From an uncultured Flavobacteriales bacterium (lineage in GTDB: Bacteria > Bacteroidota > Bacteroidia > Palsa-965), in contig CALJIF010000101.1 in assembly GCA_937974275.1 (NCBI GenBank), positions 1-10,684 of the forward strand: 10,684 nucleotides of DNA, read 5' to 3'. The translations under genes were made by a program, and so were the position numbers. The notes under the pieces were generated by a model that did not search any database, was not told the origin of the DNA, and worked only from the letters and a program-made list of their open reading frames with translations. Positions 1 to 6,902 of this stretch are shown in pieces. The stretch's first letter is position 1; each line of letters begins with the position of its first letter.

Positions 1-59
1 AAGGTAAAATCAACGAACAAACAATTATCATCTTAACCAAATATGTGAAGAAGCAATAA
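1..59 (+). CDS. C-terminal end of an unidentified rightward gene (partial)
   Basis: Reading frame 3 from the left edge gives GKINEQTIIILTKYVKKQ and then a TAA stop at 57-59; it continues off the window to the left. The tail is basic and hydrophobic with ordinary codons for this genome. A strong rho-independent terminator begins 23 bases after the stop, the expected place for a gene ending here, and that is the main reason for calling it. The fragment is too short to assign a family, so no function is proposed. It could be a chance open frame. Confidence 0.4.
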   Translation, partial: GKINEQTIIILTKYVKKQ

Positions 60-81
60 CACGAACTTGTAGTACATCCAA

Positions 82-114
82 AAGGGCGGCACCTTTCGGT
101 TGCCGCCCTTTTCT
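82..114. terminator. Bidirectional rho-independent terminator
   Basis: A perfect 10-bp stem (aagggcggca / tgccgccctt, 82-91 with 101-110) encloses a 9-base loop. The right arm runs into TTTTCTT on the plus strand; on the minus strand the arm ends in CTTTTGG. It lies between a rightward gene end at 59 and the leftward stop at 142-144, so it can terminate both convergent transcripts. It is GC-rich, unlike its surroundings. Confidence 0.88.
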
Positions 115-141
115 TACTTGTATTTTGGGGTCAATGCGCTC

Positions 142-2931
142 TTAGTGAGCAATAATTACACGAAGTGTGTTGGATGTCTTTCCGGTTACGATTCGTACAA
201 AGTACACACCGTTGCTCCAGGTAGTAACATCATAGTTCAATGTAGTTGCACCTGCACCCATGTTGTAGTTCTCGTCGATCATCAACTTACCGTTCATATC
301 GAAAGCTGTGATCACCACGTCAGCAGATGCATTCAAATTCATCACTACGCTGATGTTATCGTTAGCAGGGTTCGGGAACAAAGTAATGTTGTTCAATGCA
401 GTTGCTTCTTCAACACCAACACCAACGTTCAACACTTGAGTTAATGTATCTGTACATCCTGAAGCGTTAGTTACAATCAATGTTACAGTGTAAGTTCCGC
501 TTGTAGTGTATACGTGTGATGGGTTCTGTGCAGTTGACTGTGACTGATCACCGAAATCCCAACTGTATAAAGTTCCGCCTGTAGAAGCATTGGTGAACTG
601 ATATACGTTAACTGTAGGAACGTTGTAAGTGAAACCGGCTGTTGGAGCAGGATTTAACGTGATCGTAACAGTCTGAGACATACCAACACCGTTACATGCA
701 TCCGCATTAGTAACATCAACACTGTATGTTCCCGCCTGATTCACAACCAAAGTCTGTGAAGTTGCGCCGTTAATCGGATTGCTATTCAAATACCACTGGT
801 AGGTATCACCCGTAGATGATGATAACGTTGTTGACTCACCCGGGCAGATTGATGTACCACCGGTAACCGATACAGTAGGTGCAGGAGAGTTTGACACAGA
901 CACGTTTACAGGATTCGATTGCGCAGAGCATCCGTTGATATCAGTATAAGTTACAGAGTAGGTGCCTGAAGTTGTAACAACAATTGATTGTGTTGTTGCA
1001 GTGTTGCTCCATACGTTACCCATTGATTGGCTTGAAGTTAATGTAACTGAATCGCCTGTGCAGAAAGAAGTAGAACCGCTTGCAGTTACTGTTGGCGCAG
1101 GAGGGTTAGCGTTAACTGTTACCGCAACTGTATCGCTATTCTGACAACCGTTTGCATCTGTATGTGTAACGATGTAGTTACCTGTTGAAGAAACCGTGAT
1201 CGCCTGAGTTGTTGCTCCTGTGCTCCAAGCGTTGTTGGTTGTGAAGCCTGAAGTCAAAGTAACGTTACCACCATTACAGAAAGTAGTTGATCCGGTTGCG
1301 GTGATGTTAGGTGAAGCAGGAAGTGCGTTAACCGTAACCACGATTGAGTTAGTAACTGCCTGACAACCGTTTGCTTTTGTAACTGTACAGTTGTAAGTAC
1401 CTGCAGTAGTTACGTTAATTGTTTGTGTAGTTGCACCGTTGCTCCACAAGTAAGAAGCACCTGCTACCGCGCCTGCATCCAAAGTTACAGAGCCACCCTG
1501 ACAGAAAGTAGTTGCACCACTTGCAGTTGCAGTTACAGTGAACGCATTGTTAATTGCAGCATTGTACACCTGGTTTTGTGGATCCCACTCTGCCCAGCAA
1601 GTTGTCCAATCGGTAGAAGCACCGCCGAAAGCACCACGATAAGTTGTTGGTGTGAAGAATGGATCATTTAAGAATGCATCGCTGAAGCTTCCGCCGGTTA
1701 ATAATGGAGAACCTGCAGTCAAAGTGAAGTCAGGGTTACCCAAATTCACGTTAGCAAAACCACATGATGCGATAGTGTTAATTACTTCATTGTTGAAGCC
1801 GGGTGAATAGAACCAACCTGATTGTGCTGTTGGATTACCGATATTGAATGCACCGTTAGTATTGTTCGGATTAGCAGCAGTAGTAGCAGCCAATGTGTCA
1901 TTCATCTGAACAATCGCAGTAGAACGGAAACGCAAATCACCGTTAGTAGCATTGCCCTGTGTAGAAGAAGATTCAATCAACAAACCTGTCGGATAACCCA
2001 TGAACACAGAGTTAAATGTGCTGGTGCGTGTATTACGACGCAAGTGCAACGCTCTTCTGTAGTTAGAAGCAATTGTTGAATTGAACGCCAAAGGTCCGGC
2101 GATGGTAATGTTAGAGAAAATAGGAGCAGTTATTGGTGTGTTGGTAGTTCCTGTTGCGTCGTTATCAGACTCGAATCCGTTAGAACCGGACTGATCGGCA
2201 ATAGCAGGATCACGTACTACAAAACCAAACTGAATTTTGCCGTTGTAACCGTTATCGGTATCGAAATCATCATCCCACCCGCGGTAAGCAATTAAATACT
2301 TCGCGTTAACAGTACCACCGAACCACTCGAAAGAGTCGTCACCGCAGTAGGAAACCTGAATGTGTTCCAAAACTGTTTTGCGACCAACGCCGCCCATAGT
2401 TAAACCATTGATCTCGGAGTTTGGCTGAAACGCCACACCCGGATACTCGATGCGCACATAACGCATTACACCCGAAGAGTCATTATCGTTTGGCGTAGCT
2501 CCACCTCCGTAGATAGAACCCACACCACCTTCAATAACACCTTCACCTGCAGCTGTTCCTGCAGAAGCGTTTGCAGGCAAATTAACAGAAGCACGTCCGC
2601 AAATAATTACACCGCCCCAGTCACCATAACTACGCTGACCAACGGCCTTTTGTGAAGTGAATACGATTGGCATATCAACGGTACCATCAGCGATAATTTT
2701 CGCATCACGCTCAATAATTAAAGTTCCTTTAGAAACGAAATCACCTTTGATGATTGTTCCCGGCTGAATAGTTAAAGTCACACCTGCCTTAACATACACC
2801 CAACCATTCAACAAATAAATGTTGTTGCTGGTCCAGGTTTCATTGGCGGTAATGTTTCCTGACTTGATAATCTGTGCGTTTAGCGCCAGAGAAGTCAGCA
2901 TCACTCCTAATGCTAGTAAAATCTTTTTCAT
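142..2931 (-). CDS. Secreted T9SS-sorted protein with uncharacterised N-terminal domain, four Ig-like repeats and a PKD domain
   Basis: 929 aa. Residues 1-19/20 are a Sec signal peptide (MKK, hydrophobic core, ALNAQ cleavage region). Residues about 20-460 form a Gly/Asn/Asp-rich, beta-rich domain with GDWGGVIICGRA (103-114), SYCGDDSFEWFGG (194-206), GWDDDFDTDNGYNG (218-231), SNGFESDND (250-258) and YRRALHLRRNT (291-301). I recall similar domains in Bacteroidota proteins next to TonB receptors, often under uninformative names; the fold looks like a parallel beta-helix, but that is inference. Four Ig-like repeats follow (about 465-760), each with a Cys pair, then a PKD domain (about 762-838, WDFGD at 791-795) and a type A T9SS sorting domain (about 848-929, LFPNP at 851-855). 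It is therefore predicted to cross the outer membrane by T9SS and be anchored on the surface or released. It has its own promoter downstream of the receptor gene's terminator, so it appears to be a separate transcript. Enzyme activity is unknown; no catalytic motif is recognised. Confidence 0.9.
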   Translation of the reverse strand: MKKILLALGVMLTSLALNAQIIKSGNITANETWTSNNIYLLNGWVYVKAGVTLTIQPGTIIKGDFVSKGTLIIERDAKIIADGTVDMPIVFTSQKAVGQRSYGDWGGVIICGRASVNLPANASAGTAAGEGVIEGGVGSIYGGGATPNDNDSSGVMRYVRIEYPGVAFQPNSEINGLTMGGVGRKTVLEHIQVSYCGDDSFEWFGGTVNAKYLIAYRGWDDDFDTDNGYNGKIQFGFVVRDPAIADQSGSNGFESDNDATGTTNTPITAPIFSNITIAGPLAFNSTIASNYRRALHLRRNTRTSTFNSVFMGYPTGLLIESSSTQGNATNGDLRFRSTAIVQMNDTLAATTAANPNNTNGAFNIGNPTAQSGWFYSPGFNNEVINTIASCGFANVNLGNPDFTLTAGSPLLTGGSFSDAFLNDPFFTPTTYRGAFGGASTDWTTCWAEWDPQNQVYNAAINNAFTVTATASGATTFCQGGSVTLDAGAVAGASYLWSNGATTQTINVTTAGTYNCTVTKANGCQAVTNSIVVTVNALPASPNITATGSTTFCNGGNVTLTSGFTTNNAWSTGATTQAITVSSTGNYIVTHTDANGCQNSDTVAVTVNANPPAPTVTASGSTSFCTGDSVTLTSSQSMGNVWSNTATTQSIVVTTSGTYSVTYTDINGCSAQSNPVNVSVSNSPAPTVSVTGGTSICPGESTTLSSSTGDTYQWYLNSNPINGATSQTLVVNQAGTYSVDVTNADACNGVGMSQTVTITLNPAPTAGFTYNVPTVNVYQFTNASTGGTLYSWDFGDQSQSTAQNPSHVYTTSGTYTVTLIVTNASGCTDTLTQVLNVGVGVEEATALNNITLFPNPANDNISVVMNLNASADVVITAFDMNGKLMIDENYNMGAGATTLNYDVTTWSNGVYFVRIVTGKTSNTLRVIIAH
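652..1533 (-). repeat. Four tandem Cys-containing Ig-like protein repeats inside the secreted protein gene
   Basis: Encoded residues about 465-540, 542-609, 614-680 and 686-759 share one pattern: TVTATGSTxFC, then G(x)VTL, W(S)NxATTQxIxV, (S)GTYxVT, and a terminal NGC or DAC. The Cys pairs are 477/523, 552/596, 624/668 and 696/746; repeat 1 has an extra Cys at 515. The fourth unit is the most divergent (YQWYLN core). Such arrays in T9SS substrates are usually stalks or adhesive spacers. DNA identity between units is only partial, so this is an old duplication and not a recent slippage tract. Confidence 0.8.
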
Positions 2932-2962
2932 TGTCTTTTGTGTTTTGTGTAATTAACGGTAG

Positions 2963-2990
2963 CAAAACTACCTGCGCAGTATCACGCCAA
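2963..2990 (-). promoter_or_regulatory. Predicted Bacteroidota-type promoter of the secreted-protein gene
   Basis: On the minus strand TTG (2988-2990) is followed after 17 bases by TAGTTTTG (2963-2970), a perfect match to the Bacteroidota -7 box TAnnTTTG with a usual spacing to the -33 TTG. Transcription would begin near 2956, leaving a leader of about 25 bases to the ATG at 2931. That leader is A-rich without a Shine-Dalgarno, as is common in this phylum. The site lies between the receptor's terminator and the start codon, which supports independent transcription. Confidence 0.5.
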
Positions 2991-2996
2991 CATGAA
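2981..2996 (-). promoter_or_regulatory. Copy 1 of a shared 16-bp upstream element (candidate operator)
   Basis: The minus strand reads TTCATGTTGGCGTGAT. It matches the element upstream of the TonB receptor at 14 of 16 positions, and both differences are transitions. It covers the -33 TTG of the predicted promoter, the position expected for an activator that contacts RNA polymerase. Binding by the neighbouring response regulator is inference. Confidence 0.4.
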
Positions 2997-3040
2997 ACCG
3001 AGTTTATAATAACGTTACCAATCGGGTGTGGTTTGTAAAC

Positions 3041-3068
3041 AAAAAAGACCGTGATCACTCACGGCCTT
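3041..3068 (-). terminator. Rho-independent terminator of the TonB receptor gene
   Basis: On the minus strand AAGGCCGTGA, loop GTGA, TCACGGTCTT (3068 down to 3045) forms a 10-bp stem with one G-U wobble, followed by a run of T to 3041. It starts 21 bases after the receptor stop codon. It separates the receptor gene from the downstream secreted-protein gene, so any co-expression would need either read-through or a common regulator. Confidence 0.82.
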
Positions 3069-3089
3069 AACATTAAGAAAACATTGCGA

Positions 3090-6002
3090 TTAATTCGTCT
3101 TCGGTTCCAATAAGCGAACCGTGAATCCGATCGTGTAATACGTGCCTCGTTGGAAAAACTGCATTTGTTGATCATTATTACGATCTAAGGTGCCATCTCC
3201 GTTCGCATCCTGCAACAGCACAAAATTCTGATTTAATAAATCGGTAATGTTTAAGCGCACATCAATATTCTTTTGCTTGCCAAATGTTTTAACAATAGCC
3301 AGATCCACCTGATGGCGAGGCATTTCATACACTTCCGGAATCCCGGGAATACCAACAATAACCACTCGAGGACCAATAACGTTGTACATTGCATTCACTT
3401 GTAAACCGATGCTGTCATTCTGATAAAACAAACCTGCATTGACAATCCATGGAGATTGTCCCATCATCGGACGTTGATTGTTGCGATTACCGATACTGTC
3501 GTCCGTTAATTCAATGGCACTTTTAATGAAAGCCGCATTTGCCACAACAGACATATTGCGAATTACCGGCACATTTAAACTGTCCAACTTCTTACGAATT
3601 TCCACTTCAACACCATAGTTGTTTGCCAGTGGAGCATTGCCCCAAGTAAAGCTTCGCGTACCTCCGGATCCAACACCCGGCACGAAGTACATTTCGATAG
3701 GATCAACAAAGCGCTTATAAAATGCACCAACCGTAATGTTTTCTCCGGGGCGCGGATAAAATTCCCAACGCAAATCGAAATTATCTACTGATGCCGTGCG
3801 CAAAGAATCGTTACCGGTATTAATACTATTAAAAATAAAGTCATAGAAGTAAAGCGGCGCAATCTCACGGAACTCCGGACGATTTAACGTTTTACCATAA
3901 GCCATGCGCACCAACATACGATCAGTCAAATTATATGCAACATTGATCGAAGGCAACACACGAGTAATATCGTTGTTCACCATAACTGTATCGCCCGGGA
4001 TGGTATTACTATTCAGCTTTTGAATGCTTCGCTCTAAACGCACACCACCACTTACACGCACACGCTCGTGTTCTTCCCCATCGGTCTTCCCCACGAAGTT
4101 GCCGAACGGCATCACAGCCATCAAATAAGCTGCTTGAAGATCAATGGAGGAATAATACTGGTCGGCTTTCTTGGTGTCTTCGTCAATGGCAAGACCATCA
4201 ACGTTATTGATATTTTCAGGAGCAAATAACTGACCTATAGGTGTAGTTAAAAGTTCCTGATTGGTATACGTCTGGAATGATCCGGCTTTATACCCTAAGT
4301 TTCGCACGTTGAAACTACGCTCTTTGGATTCAACATACACACCTGATTTCAATGTAAACGTGTAACCCGCTTTTTTCGCTGTGGTATCTGCACCCAACGT
4401 AATTTTTTGCTCTACGTTGGCGGTGGCTGCATAAATATCTTCTTTCATGTCAATATAAAGTCGACCCAAGAAGAAGGGTTGAGCACTAAAGGGCAGATAC
4501 AAATTATAAGGATCAGATTCCGGAGCACTGAATGCTTTTGTATAACGCACACGCTTCCAGTCAGGCTCGGTACGGCGCGCAGCAGAATACGCTAAAGTAT
4601 AATCCACTTTCGTACGCGCTTTATTAAAACTGTGCTCACCACCCAACTGCCCGGTGTACAACAAACGCTGACCATAACGGTAGGAATACTCTTGGCGATA
4701 ATCTCCTTCTTCAATATTTCTTCCACCGCGTAACGTTGTTTCATTATCGCCCATGTTATTGAGCAAGTTTTTCAATGAAATGCGGTGCTGACCTACTTTA
4801 CCAAAACGCACGGAATTATTCTGAACCAATGCAATACGCACACGATTCGTATAAATACCATCTTCGTAATAGAACACCGTATCAGATTGCTGAAACGCCG
4901 GATTATAAGTGTTATAATCCAAACGATTCGATTGGAAATACGCATTCGTGTTGGAATAATTTAATGACGTGATGTTACCGAATTGAAAACCTTGTTTACT
5001 CAAACGATAAGCATACGTCATGTTTACACGATGATCTAACGGTGCGTTGTAAGTACGGTTGGCCCAATTGGAATCCAGTGAACGTCCTAAATCCTGAATA
5101 GCTTGGGGATCATTATTAAAGTCGCGCACATTGGATGCGAACCCTTCTGGCAATGCACGATCCTTAGCTCCAAAACTCCACTTATCCATTTTACTTCCTT
5201 CATTCATTACAAAAGGTTGAAACGTTGTCCCTGTTCTAAAACCGGAAGCATAATTCACGGTGAAATTGGTCTTCTCCGGAATATCCGTAGTTGAAACTTT
5301 CACTACACCACCTGAAAATTCTCCGGGTAAATCGGGAGAAGGCGATTTGTACACCATGAAACGATCAATCATTGCACTCGGAACGAGATCGAACGAAAAA
5401 GCTTTTACATCAGATTCTACCGAAGGTGCTAATACATTATTCAACAATACAGCATTGTAACGCTCCGACAAACCACGCACCACCACAAATCGATTATCGA
5501 CTACCGTTACACCCGGAATACGACGCGCCACCTGACTTGCATCCGTAGCGGTAGATTTTTGAATTTCACTTTTTGCCTGCCCGTCTGCTGCAACGTTTCC
5601 TTCTTTAATGTCTGCCAATACGCTGGTTTGTGAACTTGTCGGGCGCGATTCGTAAATCACTACAAATCCTGAAGTGTCATTACCTACTAGTTGAGAAGCC
5701 GGTTCGATAGGAATATCCAACACGGTAGTTTTTCCAGCCACAACATTTACGTTTTGAATAGTAACAGGAGCAAATCCCATTACTTTGCAGCTAACACTGT
5801 ATGTACCCGGCTTAATTCGAATAACATACTTTCCGTCAAAATCGGTTTGTGCGCCGGATGTGGTGCTGTCCACTCGAACAATTGCACCGATAACCGGAGA
5901 AGCATTCGCCTTCTCGGTAACTGAACCTGAAATGGTACCTGTTTGTGAATAGCCTGCAATTACTATGAAGAGAGCGCTCAGAATACCGAATAAATGTTTC
6001 AT
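3090..6002 (-). CDS. TonB-dependent outer-membrane receptor with carboxypeptidase-regulatory-like N-terminal domain
   Basis: About 970 aa from the ATG at 6002. It has a signal peptide (MKHLFGILSALFIVIAGYSQ), a carboxypeptidase-D regulatory-like beta-sandwich at about 22-100 (GTISGSV, GAIVRVD, DFDGKYVI, GTYSV), and a plug domain at about 149-238 (ARRIPGVTVV, VRGLSERYN, GEFSGGVVKVST). The rest is a beta-barrel with many aromatic and charged strands. DANGDGTLDRNND (about 932-944) near the C-terminus resembles a calcium-loop turn. The family imports a ligand across the outer membrane using TonB-ExbBD energy. There is no SusD-like partner gene, so it is not a standard polysaccharide-utilisation pair; its plausible partner is the secreted T9SS protein downstream. 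The open frame extends upstream to a TTG at 6029, but ATG at 6002 (or 6008) places MK directly before the hydrophobic core and is preferred. The ligand is unknown; phosphate-related or metal cargo is only a guess. Confidence 0.92.
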   Translation of the reverse strand: MKHLFGILSALFIVIAGYSQTGTISGSVTEKANASPVIGAIVRVDSTTSGAQTDFDGKYVIRIKPGTYSVSCKVMGFAPVTIQNVNVVAGKTTVLDIPIEPASQLVGNDTSGFVVIYESRPTSSQTSVLADIKEGNVAADGQAKSEIQKSTATDASQVARRIPGVTVVDNRFVVVRGLSERYNAVLLNNVLAPSVESDVKAFSFDLVPSAMIDRFMVYKSPSPDLPGEFSGGVVKVSTTDIPEKTNFTVNYASGFRTGTTFQPFVMNEGSKMDKWSFGAKDRALPEGFASNVRDFNNDPQAIQDLGRSLDSNWANRTYNAPLDHRVNMTYAYRLSKQGFQFGNITSLNYSNTNAYFQSNRLDYNTYNPAFQQSDTVFYYEDGIYTNRVRIALVQNNSVRFGKVGQHRISLKNLLNNMGDNETTLRGGRNIEEGDYRQEYSYRYGQRLLYTGQLGGEHSFNKARTKVDYTLAYSAARRTEPDWKRVRYTKAFSAPESDPYNLYLPFSAQPFFLGRLYIDMKEDIYAATANVEQKITLGADTTAKKAGYTFTLKSGVYVESKERSFNVRNLGYKAGSFQTYTNQELLTTPIGQLFAPENINNVDGLAIDEDTKKADQYYSSIDLQAAYLMAVMPFGNFVGKTDGEEHERVRVSGGVRLERSIQKLNSNTIPGDTVMVNNDITRVLPSINVAYNLTDRMLVRMAYGKTLNRPEFREIAPLYFYDFIFNSINTGNDSLRTASVDNFDLRWEFYPRPGENITVGAFYKRFVDPIEMYFVPGVGSGGTRSFTWGNAPLANNYGVEVEIRKKLDSLNVPVIRNMSVVANAAFIKSAIELTDDSIGNRNNQRPMMGQSPWIVNAGLFYQNDSIGLQVNAMYNVIGPRVVIVGIPGIPEVYEMPRHQVDLAIVKTFGKQKNIDVRLNITDLLNQNFVLLQDANGDGTLDRNNDQQMQFFQRGTYYTIGFTVRLLEPKTN

Positions 6003-6026
6003 GTACATGCTGTATAAAATCAGGTG

Positions 6027-6034
6027 CAAAGAAA
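6027..6034 (-). promoter_or_regulatory. Possible -7 box of the TonB receptor gene
   Basis: The minus strand reads TTTCTTTG, seven of eight to TAnnTTTG. No TTG lies 17-22 bases upstream; the nearest is 28 bases away, inside the shared element. A promoter with a poor -33 box would need an activator. If used, it makes the TTG start at 6029 impossible and supports the ATG at 6002-6008. Weak evidence. Confidence 0.27.
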
Positions 6035-6055
6035 CCTTTGTTAAGTTGCGTCCTC

Positions 6056-6071
6056 ATTACGCCAATATGAA
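6056..6071 (-). promoter_or_regulatory. Copy 2 of the shared 16-bp element, upstream of the TonB receptor
   Basis: The minus strand reads TTCATATTGGCGTAAT, 14 of 16 identical to the copy at 2981-2996 and in the same orientation relative to its gene. It lies within a larger inverted repeat (6059-6079), and TTAACA occurs exactly 11 bases upstream of its TTCATA, the pitch of direct repeats bound by PhoB/PhoP-type regulators. It is in the divergent region between the receptor and the response regulator, so it could serve both. Confidence 0.4.
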
Positions 6072-6079
6072 CTTGGTGT
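6059..6079. repeat. Inverted repeat in the receptor/regulator divergent region
   Basis: The arms acgccaa (6059-6065) and ttggtgt (6073-6079) are complementary at six of seven positions around a 7-base centre. Copies of ACTTAACA (minus strand) sit at 6039-6046 and 6077-6084, one on each side of the centre. The layout fits a dimeric operator better than a terminator because no T-run follows. Confidence 0.35.
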
Positions 6080-6155
6080 TAAGTCTCGCTATTCGAAAAA
6101 GATGTATTATTGATATTATTAATGATTTATTAACGTGCACGGCAAGTACACGCAA

Positions 6156-6163
6156 TACCTTTG
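6156..6163 (+). promoter_or_regulatory. Predicted -7 box of the response regulator/kinase operon
   Basis: TACCTTTG matches TAnnTTTG perfectly and ends 21 bases before the ATG at 6185. No clear TTG is found 17-22 bases upstream, so the -33 element is weak or absent. The leader would be about 15 bases. Confidence 0.42.
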
Positions 6164-6184
6164 TTGCGAATTAAAATGTAACGA

Positions 6185-6862
6185 ATGAGTACTGAACACA
6201 AGATTTTACTGGTAGACGACGAAGAGGACATTCTTGAATTTTTGAGCTATAACCTCAAGAAAGAAGGATATAAAGTATATACTGCTTTAAATGGTGAAGA
6301 AGGATTGGAAGTAGCCAAGAAGGAATTACCCAATCTGATTTTATTGGATGTGATGATGCCGGGCATTGATGGCATTGAAGTGTGTCGCGAAATACGTGGA
6401 ATTCCCGGGTTGAAAGATGTATTAATTGCATTCTTGTCAGCACGCAGCGAAGATTACTCGCACATCGCCGGATTTGATGCAGGGGCAGATGACTATATCA
6501 ACAAGCCCATCAAACCACGCGTACTCCTGAGCAGAATTAAGGCGTTGTTACGTCGTGGTCAACCGGTAAAAGACAGTATTCCTGAAGATTTGGGCGGCAT
6601 TCGAATTGATCGCGAGAGCTATCTCGTACACAAAGAAGGACAGGAAATTTCATTACCGCGAAAGGAGTTCGAACTGTTGTCGTTACTCGCATCAAAGCCC
6701 GGTAAAGTATTTGCCCGCGAAGACATCTTAAATAAAGTGTGGGGCGGTGAAGTCGTAGTAGGCGACCGAACAATTGACGTGCATATCAGAAAGCTTCGTG
6801 AAAAGTTGGGAGAAGATTATATCAAGACCGTAAAAGGTGTTGGTTATAAGTTTGAATTCTAA
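6185..6862 (+). CDS. OmpR/PhoB-family response regulator
   Basis: 225 aa, the usual length for the family. The receiver domain is residues about 5-122: acidic pocket DDE at 11-13, phospho-accepting Asp55 in LLDVMMPG, switch Ser85 in FLSAR, and Lys107 in INKPIKP. A winged-helix DNA-binding domain follows at about 132-225, with the recognition-helix region around RTIDVHIRKLREKLG (195-209) and the closing wing ending VKGVGYKFEF. It would bind direct-repeat operators when phosphorylated by the kinase encoded 40 bases downstream. It lies divergent from the TonB receptor, so the receptor is a likely target, and it may also regulate itself. The receiver's AFLSARSEDYSHIAGFDAGADDYI run resembles PhoB-like Bacteroidota regulators as I remember them. 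The gene name is withheld because a phosphate role is not demonstrated. Confidence 0.93.
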   Translation: MSTEHKILLVDDEEDILEFLSYNLKKEGYKVYTALNGEEGLEVAKKELPNLILLDVMMPGIDGIEVCREIRGIPGLKDVLIAFLSARSEDYSHIAGFDAGADDYINKPIKPRVLLSRIKALLRRGQPVKDSIPEDLGGIRIDRESYLVHKEGQEISLPRKEFELLSLLASKPGKVFAREDILNKVWGGEVVVGDRTIDVHIRKLREKLGEDYIKTVKGVGYKFEF

Positions 6863-6872
6863 TCTCCCTGCA

Positions 6873-6890
6873 ATCCTTATATTTAAGGAT
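6873..6890 (+). promoter_or_regulatory. Hairpin over the ribosome-binding site of the histidine kinase gene
   Basis: ATCCTTA (6873-6879) and TAAGGAT (6884-6890) are perfectly complementary around the loop TATT. The right arm contains AAGGA, the only Shine-Dalgarno-like stretch before the TTG start at 6903. In mRNA the hairpin could hide it and lower kinase translation relative to the regulator. The stem has only two G-C pairs, so its stability is modest. No T-run follows, so it is not a terminator. Confidence 0.4.
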
Positions 6891-6902
6891 AAATTATAAC
6901 GC

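Noticed and set aside
100..444. Open frame on the plus strand opposite the C-terminal part of the secreted protein, and similar short frames elsewhere opposite the large genes
   Set aside because: They lie entirely in the antisense of well-supported genes, have compositions that mirror the coding strand, and show no recognisable domain.
652..1533. Repeats in the secreted protein as a phase-variable or recently expanded tract
   Set aside because: The units are 66-80 residues with many substitutions between them; no short tandem nucleotide repeat or identical block long enough for slippage was seen.
3090..6002. Receptor as part of a SusC/SusD polysaccharide-utilisation locus
   Set aside because: No SusD-like lipoprotein and no glycoside hydrolase genes nearby; the partner gene is a T9SS substrate of another type.
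6003..6029. TTG at 6029 as the receptor start
   Set aside because: It adds nine residues before the signal peptide, and a possible -7 box (6027-6034) overlaps it; ATG at 6002 or 6008 gives a normal signal peptide.
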